From assembly GCF_004138495.1 (NCBI RefSeq), contig NZ_ML142850.1, positions 252,843-267,829 on the forward strand: a DNA stretch of 14,987 nt, written 5' to 3'. This stretch comes from Phytoactinopolyspora endophytica (lineage in GTDB: Bacteria; Actinomycetota; Actinomycetes; Jiangellales; Jiangellaceae). Below, piece by piece: positions 11,700-14,987 of the stretch. Position numbers and translations under genes: made by a program. The notes below the pieces were generated by a model. The model was not told the origin of the DNA. It searched no databases and was given only the letters and a program-made list of their open reading frames with translations. The first letter of the stretch is position 1. Each line of letters begins with the position of its first letter.

Positions 11700-13145
11700 T
11701 CAGCCGAGGCGCGCCGTGTTCGCCTGCCTCACAGGGCTGTTTCGCCGCTTACCGTGTGCGGCCACCTGCTCGGGCGACGTCCAGAGATCGGGCTTGCTGG
11801 TCACCCGCTGAGCCGGCTGCTCGGCTGCCAGCTCATCCCAGGCTCGGCTCAGGTCGCGGAGCAGGATGTCGATCATCTGGCGGCTGAGGTCGAGCCGCAC
11901 GACCACGCGCATCAGATGCACGTTCTCCGCGTGGGGCGGAAGGCTGTACGCCGGAACGATCCAACCGTTCTCCCGTAGCCGGGCGGAGAGGTGGTAGACG
12001 TCGAACCCGGGGTCCTCGCGCATCGTGAACGTTACGACGGGCTCGGCGAGGCCCGGATTCAGGATCACAAACTGTCCGGTCGCTTCGAGCCGCTCGTTGA
12101 GGTACCTCGCATTCGCGAGCATGTTGGCGACGATCGACTCGTAGCCGCTCCGGCCAAGGCGCAAGAAGTTGTACATCTGCGCCTGGATCATCGCCGATCC
12201 CCGAGAGAAGTTGAACGTATACGTGGGCTGTGCCCCTCCGAGATAGTTCACGCTGAACACGAGATCCTCGGGCAGCATCGTTCGATCCCGGAACACCAAC
12301 CAGCCGACCCCCGGATAGACGAGACCGTACTTGTGCCCGGACGCATTGATAGATGCCACCTGTTCAAGGCGGAAGTCGAACTTCAGGTCGGGCTCGGCGA
12401 AGGGAGCGATGAAGGCTCCGCTGGCACCGTCGACATGCATGGGTATGTTCCAGCCTCGTTCCCGCCTGAACCGGACCAGGAGGTCGTTGATCTCCTCGAT
12501 CGAGTCGGCTTCCCCGGTGTGCGTCGTCCCCAGAACGGCACCGACGGCGATGGTGTTCTCGTCCACGAGCGCCTCCACGTCGTCAGCGCCGATGACGAAC
12601 CGGTCCGGCTTCATCGGGATCTTTCGAGGCTCGACGTCGAAATAGGCGGCGAACTTGTCCCAGACGACGTGAGTCTCCGCGCCGTACACCACGTTCGGCC
12701 GATCGGCCGCTAGGCCTTGCTCCCGCCGACGGTTGCGCCAGCTTCGCTTGTGGGCGAGCAACCCCAGCATGATGGCCTCGGACGACCCGATCGTCGCGAC
12801 GCCGACGACCTCAGCCGGATCGGGCGCGTTGAACAGGTCACCGAGCATGTGCACACACGCCTCCTCCATGAGGGACGCGGCCGGGTACTCCTCGTGATCG
12901 ATGTGGTTCTTGCGGAGCGCGTCGTGGATCAGTCGCTCGGCTTGCGGCTCCATCCACGTCGTCACGAACGACGCGAGGTTGAGCGTGGCCCGCCCGTCCA
13001 GCATCAAGCCCGTATGTAAGAGCTCGTATACCTCGTCGGGTGGCATCCCGTCATCGGGGAAGTGCGTTGCGTCGATGTGCGTGCGGAAGCCCGCCAGGCC
13101 GTGAATCGGCGGCGGCACCCAGGAGCTGCTCGGTTCGGGTGTCAC
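11700..13145 (-). CDS. gad: Glutamate decarboxylase (PLP-dependent)
   Basis: A 481-residue cytoplasmic enzyme converting L-glutamate to 4-aminobutyrate and CO2 with consumption of a proton. The GTG at 13145 follows GGAGGAGG (13158-13151) by 5 bases. Group II PLP-decarboxylase features are seen: ATIGSSEAIMLG (117-128), MHVDGASGAFIAPF (236-249) with the cofactor-binding Asp239, and INASGHKYGL with the Schiff-base Lys272. The last 35 or so residues are polar and basic, ending QANTARLG. The family's C-terminal tail can fold over the active site at neutral pH in E. coli; whether this one does is unknown. It lies 72 bases downstream of the sulfatase gene on the same strand and may be co-transcribed or have its own promoter in that gap. 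No glutamate/GABA antiporter gene is in the window. Acid resistance or GABA formation are the known roles. Confidence 0.93.
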   Translation of the reverse strand: MTPEPSSSWVPPPIHGLAGFRTHIDATHFPDDGMPPDEVYELLHTGLMLDGRATLNLASFVTTWMEPQAERLIHDALRKNHIDHEEYPAASLMEEACVHMLGDLFNAPDPAEVVGVATIGSSEAIMLGLLAHKRSWRNRRREQGLAADRPNVVYGAETHVVWDKFAAYFDVEPRKIPMKPDRFVIGADDVEALVDENTIAVGAVLGTTHTGEADSIEEINDLLVRFRRERGWNIPMHVDGASGAFIAPFAEPDLKFDFRLEQVASINASGHKYGLVYPGVGWLVFRDRTMLPEDLVFSVNYLGGAQPTYTFNFSRGSAMIQAQMYNFLRLGRSGYESIVANMLANARYLNERLEATGQFVILNPGLAEPVVTFTMREDPGFDVYHLSARLRENGWIVPAYSLPPHAENVHLMRVVVRLDLSRQMIDILLRDLSRAWDELAAEQPAQRVTSKPDLWTSPEQVAAHGKRRNSPVRQANTARLG

Positions 13146-13150
13146 TCAGA

Positions 13151-13158
13151 CCTCCTCC
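13151..13158 (-). promoter_or_regulatory. Strong ribosome site of the glutamate decarboxylase gene
   Basis: Minus-strand GGAGGAGG, 5 bases before GTG 13145; supports the GTG start. Confidence 0.85.
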
Positions 13159-13217
13159 GATCGTCGCCTCAGTGCTTGAGGATCCTGGCCCTCTCCGCCG
13201 CGAACTGCCCCTCCTCC

Positions 13218-14987
13218 TCATTGTCGTGCCATCGCCACCCGCAGCCGCTCCTCCGGTTCGATGAAGTGGTCGTGGTCGTCCGCGCCGACGTCGATCTGAA
13301 CCCACCGGACTCGCCCGCTGAACTGGCTGGTCGCCGTCGAGCGGCCGGCGGAGACCGCGGTGCCCGTCTCCCTGCCGACGTTCGTCGTCTCGTCGGCCGA
13401 GAAGATCAGCGGCTGTGTCATCCCCACTCGTCCACTTCCCGCTTCCTTGCCGTCGTAATACAGCTTCACGTCCCCGCCCTTGGCCAGGCCACCGCCCTCA
13501 TAGGCGAACTCCATCCGCACCTGGTGCTCGCCGGTCGGAACCGGATCGGCCGCCGTCACCGCGAACTCATGAATGCCCAGCACGTTGTAGACGAACGTCA
13601 ACACGCCGTTCGTCGTGTACAGCGCCCAGCCGCCGAAGCGTCCGCCCTGAGCGATGATCACTCCCCTGGCACCGGAATCGGGCACGTCCACCTCGGCCGT
13701 CACCGAGAACGACTTGTTCTTGATGTTGACCACGCTGTTCTCGGACAGCCGGCCCATGCGGCCGAACAGCAGCTGCGAGTTCCCGCGGATGAGCGTCGGG
13801 CGACCGGCGATGTCCGCATCCATCCGCTCCACGGCACGGTCGTCGAGCGGTATCACGTTGTACTTCGTCGCCTCGATCAGCCACAATCGCTGCAGCTCAT
13901 GTAGCCGTTCCGGCATCGTCCGGGACAGATCGTGCGCCTGCGTCCAGTCCGCGCTGCCGTCGTAGAGCTCCCAGACGTCGTCGTCGAACGGCGGCGTCTT
14001 CTCACCGACGAGGAGCCAGGGTGTCTTGTGCTTCGTCACCGCGCTCCAGCCCTTGTAGTAGATGCCGCGGTTGCCGAACATCTCGAAATACTGCAGATCA
14101 TGACGTTCAGGTGCGCCGGCGTCGGCGAAGCTGTACAGCATGCTGGTGCCCTCCATCGGCGACTGCATGACGCCGTTGACGAAGGCGGGTTCCACGATGC
14201 CGGCCGCCTCGAGCACAGTCGGCGCGACGTCGATGACGTGAGTGAACTGGGCACGGGTACCGCCCCCGTCGTCGATACGCCGCGGCCAGTGCACGATCGT
14301 CCCGTTCCGGGTGCCGCCCCAGTGCGACGCCACCTGCTTGGTCCACTGGTACGGCGAGTTCATCGCCCATGCCCAGCCGATCGAGTAGTGGTTGTACGCA
14401 GCCGGGGAACCGAACTCGTCGAGCTTCGAGAGCATGAACTCACGCGTCTCGAGGGACGCCATGCCGTTGAAGTTGGCCATCTCGTTGAACGCGCCGTTCG
14501 CGGTTCCCTCGGCCGACGCTCCGTTGTCACCGATGATGTAGTAGATGAGCGTGTCGTCCATGATCCCGAGGTTCTCGATCGCGTCGATCAGCCTCCCGAC
14601 CTGGGCATCGGTGTGCTCGAGGAAGCCTGCGTAGACTTCCATCTCCCGCTCCAGCACCGGCTTGAGCTCCGGGTCCATGTCGTCCCACCCGGGGATCGCG
14701 GCGTGCCTGGCGGTCAGCCGCGCGTCGGAGGGGACCACGCCGAGCTCCTTCTGCCGCTCGAAGGTGATCTCCCGCTGGCGGTCCCAGCCGTGGGCGAATG
14801 CTCCCCGATACCTGTCCACCCACTCCTTCGGCACGTGGTGTGGCGCGTGGGTGGCGCCCGGCGCGAAGTACACGAAGAATGGCTTCTCCGGCATCAGCGC
14901 CTTCTGCTGTCGTACCCAGTCGATGGCCCGCTCGGCCAGGTCCTCGGTGAGGTGGTACCCCTCCTCTGGCGTGCTCGGTGGCTCCAC
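13218..14987 (-). CDS. Arylsulfatase, large type (N-terminus outside window)
   Basis: The frame is open to the right window edge, giving 589 C-terminal residues; the first codon seen is internal. Alkaline-phosphatase-superfamily sulfatase features: KPFFVYFAPGATHAPHHVP (35-53) with conserved histidines, metal-binding IGDNGAS (152-158, Asp154 and Asn155), and SHWGGTRNGTIVHWPRRI, the form typical of large arylsulfatases of about 780 residues. The C-terminal part (from about residue 400) is a beta-rich domain with SFSVTAEVDVPDSGARGVI and RVRWVQIDVGADDHDHF, also typical of that subgroup. The catalytic Cys/Ser-x-Pro-x-Arg motif and any signal peptide should lie in the missing 190 or so residues, so activity cannot be judged. 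It hydrolyses sulfate esters in known members. It lies upstream of the decarboxylase gene on the same strand, 72 bases away, an odd pairing biochemically. Confidence 0.92.
   Translation of the reverse strand: MEPPSTPEEGYHLTEDLAERAIDWVRQQKALMPEKPFFVYFAPGATHAPHHVPKEWVDRYRGAFAHGWDRQREITFERQKELGVVPSDARLTARHAAIPGWDDMDPELKPVLEREMEVYAGFLEHTDAQVGRLIDAIENLGIMDDTLIYYIIGDNGASAEGTANGAFNEMANFNGMASLETREFMLSKLDEFGSPAAYNHYSIGWAWAMNSPYQWTKQVASHWGGTRNGTIVHWPRRIDDGGGTRAQFTHVIDVAPTVLEAAGIVEPAFVNGVMQSPMEGTSMLYSFADAGAPERHDLQYFEMFGNRGIYYKGWSAVTKHKTPWLLVGEKTPPFDDDVWELYDGSADWTQAHDLSRTMPERLHELQRLWLIEATKYNVIPLDDRAVERMDADIAGRPTLIRGNSQLLFGRMGRLSENSVVNIKNKSFSVTAEVDVPDSGARGVIIAQGGRFGGWALYTTNGVLTFVYNVLGIHEFAVTAADPVPTGEHQVRMEFAYEGGGLAKGGDVKLYYDGKEAGSGRVGMTQPLIFSADETTNVGRETGTAVSAGRSTATSQFSGRVRWVQIDVGADDHDHFIEPEERLRVAMARQ

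Noticed and set aside
11991..12713. Plus-strand frame opposite glutamate decarboxylase
   Set aside because: The decarboxylase motifs are unambiguous on the other strand, and this frame has no recognisable features.
13167..13181. CCTCA-N5-TGAGG inverted repeat between sulfatase and decarboxylase genes
   Set aside because: It has the same spacing as the regulon palindrome but different arms and only 5 pairs; I do not count it as a fifth site.

Overview
The window is GC-rich, with GTG starts, short intergenic gaps and start/stop overlaps. Its gene families (MalT-like LuxR regulator, SHOCT protein, DUF7144 and DUF4239 membrane proteins, GAP-family remnant) point to a soil-type high-GC actinobacterium. 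I cannot name the genus from sequence alone. It holds eleven intact or window-truncated protein genes, one clearly decayed gene and one likely gene fragment.

Region 1 (1-3782, + strand) is the 3' part of a sugar-uptake operon: MalG-type ABC permease (5' end outside the window), BadF/N-acetylglucosamine-kinase-type sugar kinase, neutral/alkaline-ceramidase-family protein, and UPF0309-type SIS-domain protein. Each junction is a start/stop overlap (TAATG, GTGA, GTGA), so the four are probably translated together. Import, phosphorylation and a SIS sugar-phosphate protein suggest use of an amino sugar or a modified sugar. The cytoplasmic ceramidase-fold protein would be the unusual enzyme of the pathway.

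Region 2 (3783-5240) has a lone secreted endonuclease/exonuclease/phosphatase-fold protein with eight cysteines in its mature part. It ends in a hairpin and is followed by a gene-poor stretch holding what looks like the tail of a broken small gene.

Region 3 (5241-11693) looks like a regulon. A MalT/LAL-type LuxR regulator (minus) is followed by a SHOCT/PLDNc membrane protein (minus). Next come a GAP-family gene reduced to its two ends (plus), a DUF7144 membrane protein (minus), and a two-gene plus-strand membrane operon (coiled-coil/multi-TM protein plus DUF4239 protein). Four copies of one palindrome, TCACCC-N5-GGGTGA (one copy with a single mismatch), lie only in the non-coding gaps of this region. 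They sit upstream of the regulator itself, the SHOCT gene, the decayed GAP gene and the membrane operon. This is the most interesting signal in the window: a local autoregulated regulon with a readable operator.

Region 4 (11700-14987, minus strand) holds a glutamate decarboxylase and, upstream of it, a large arylsulfatase whose N-terminus lies beyond the window. They converge on the membrane operon with a 6-base gap. Whether they belong to the same regulon cannot be seen, because the sulfatase promoter is outside the window. A role of region 3 and 4 genes in acid or envelope stress is inference from gene content only.
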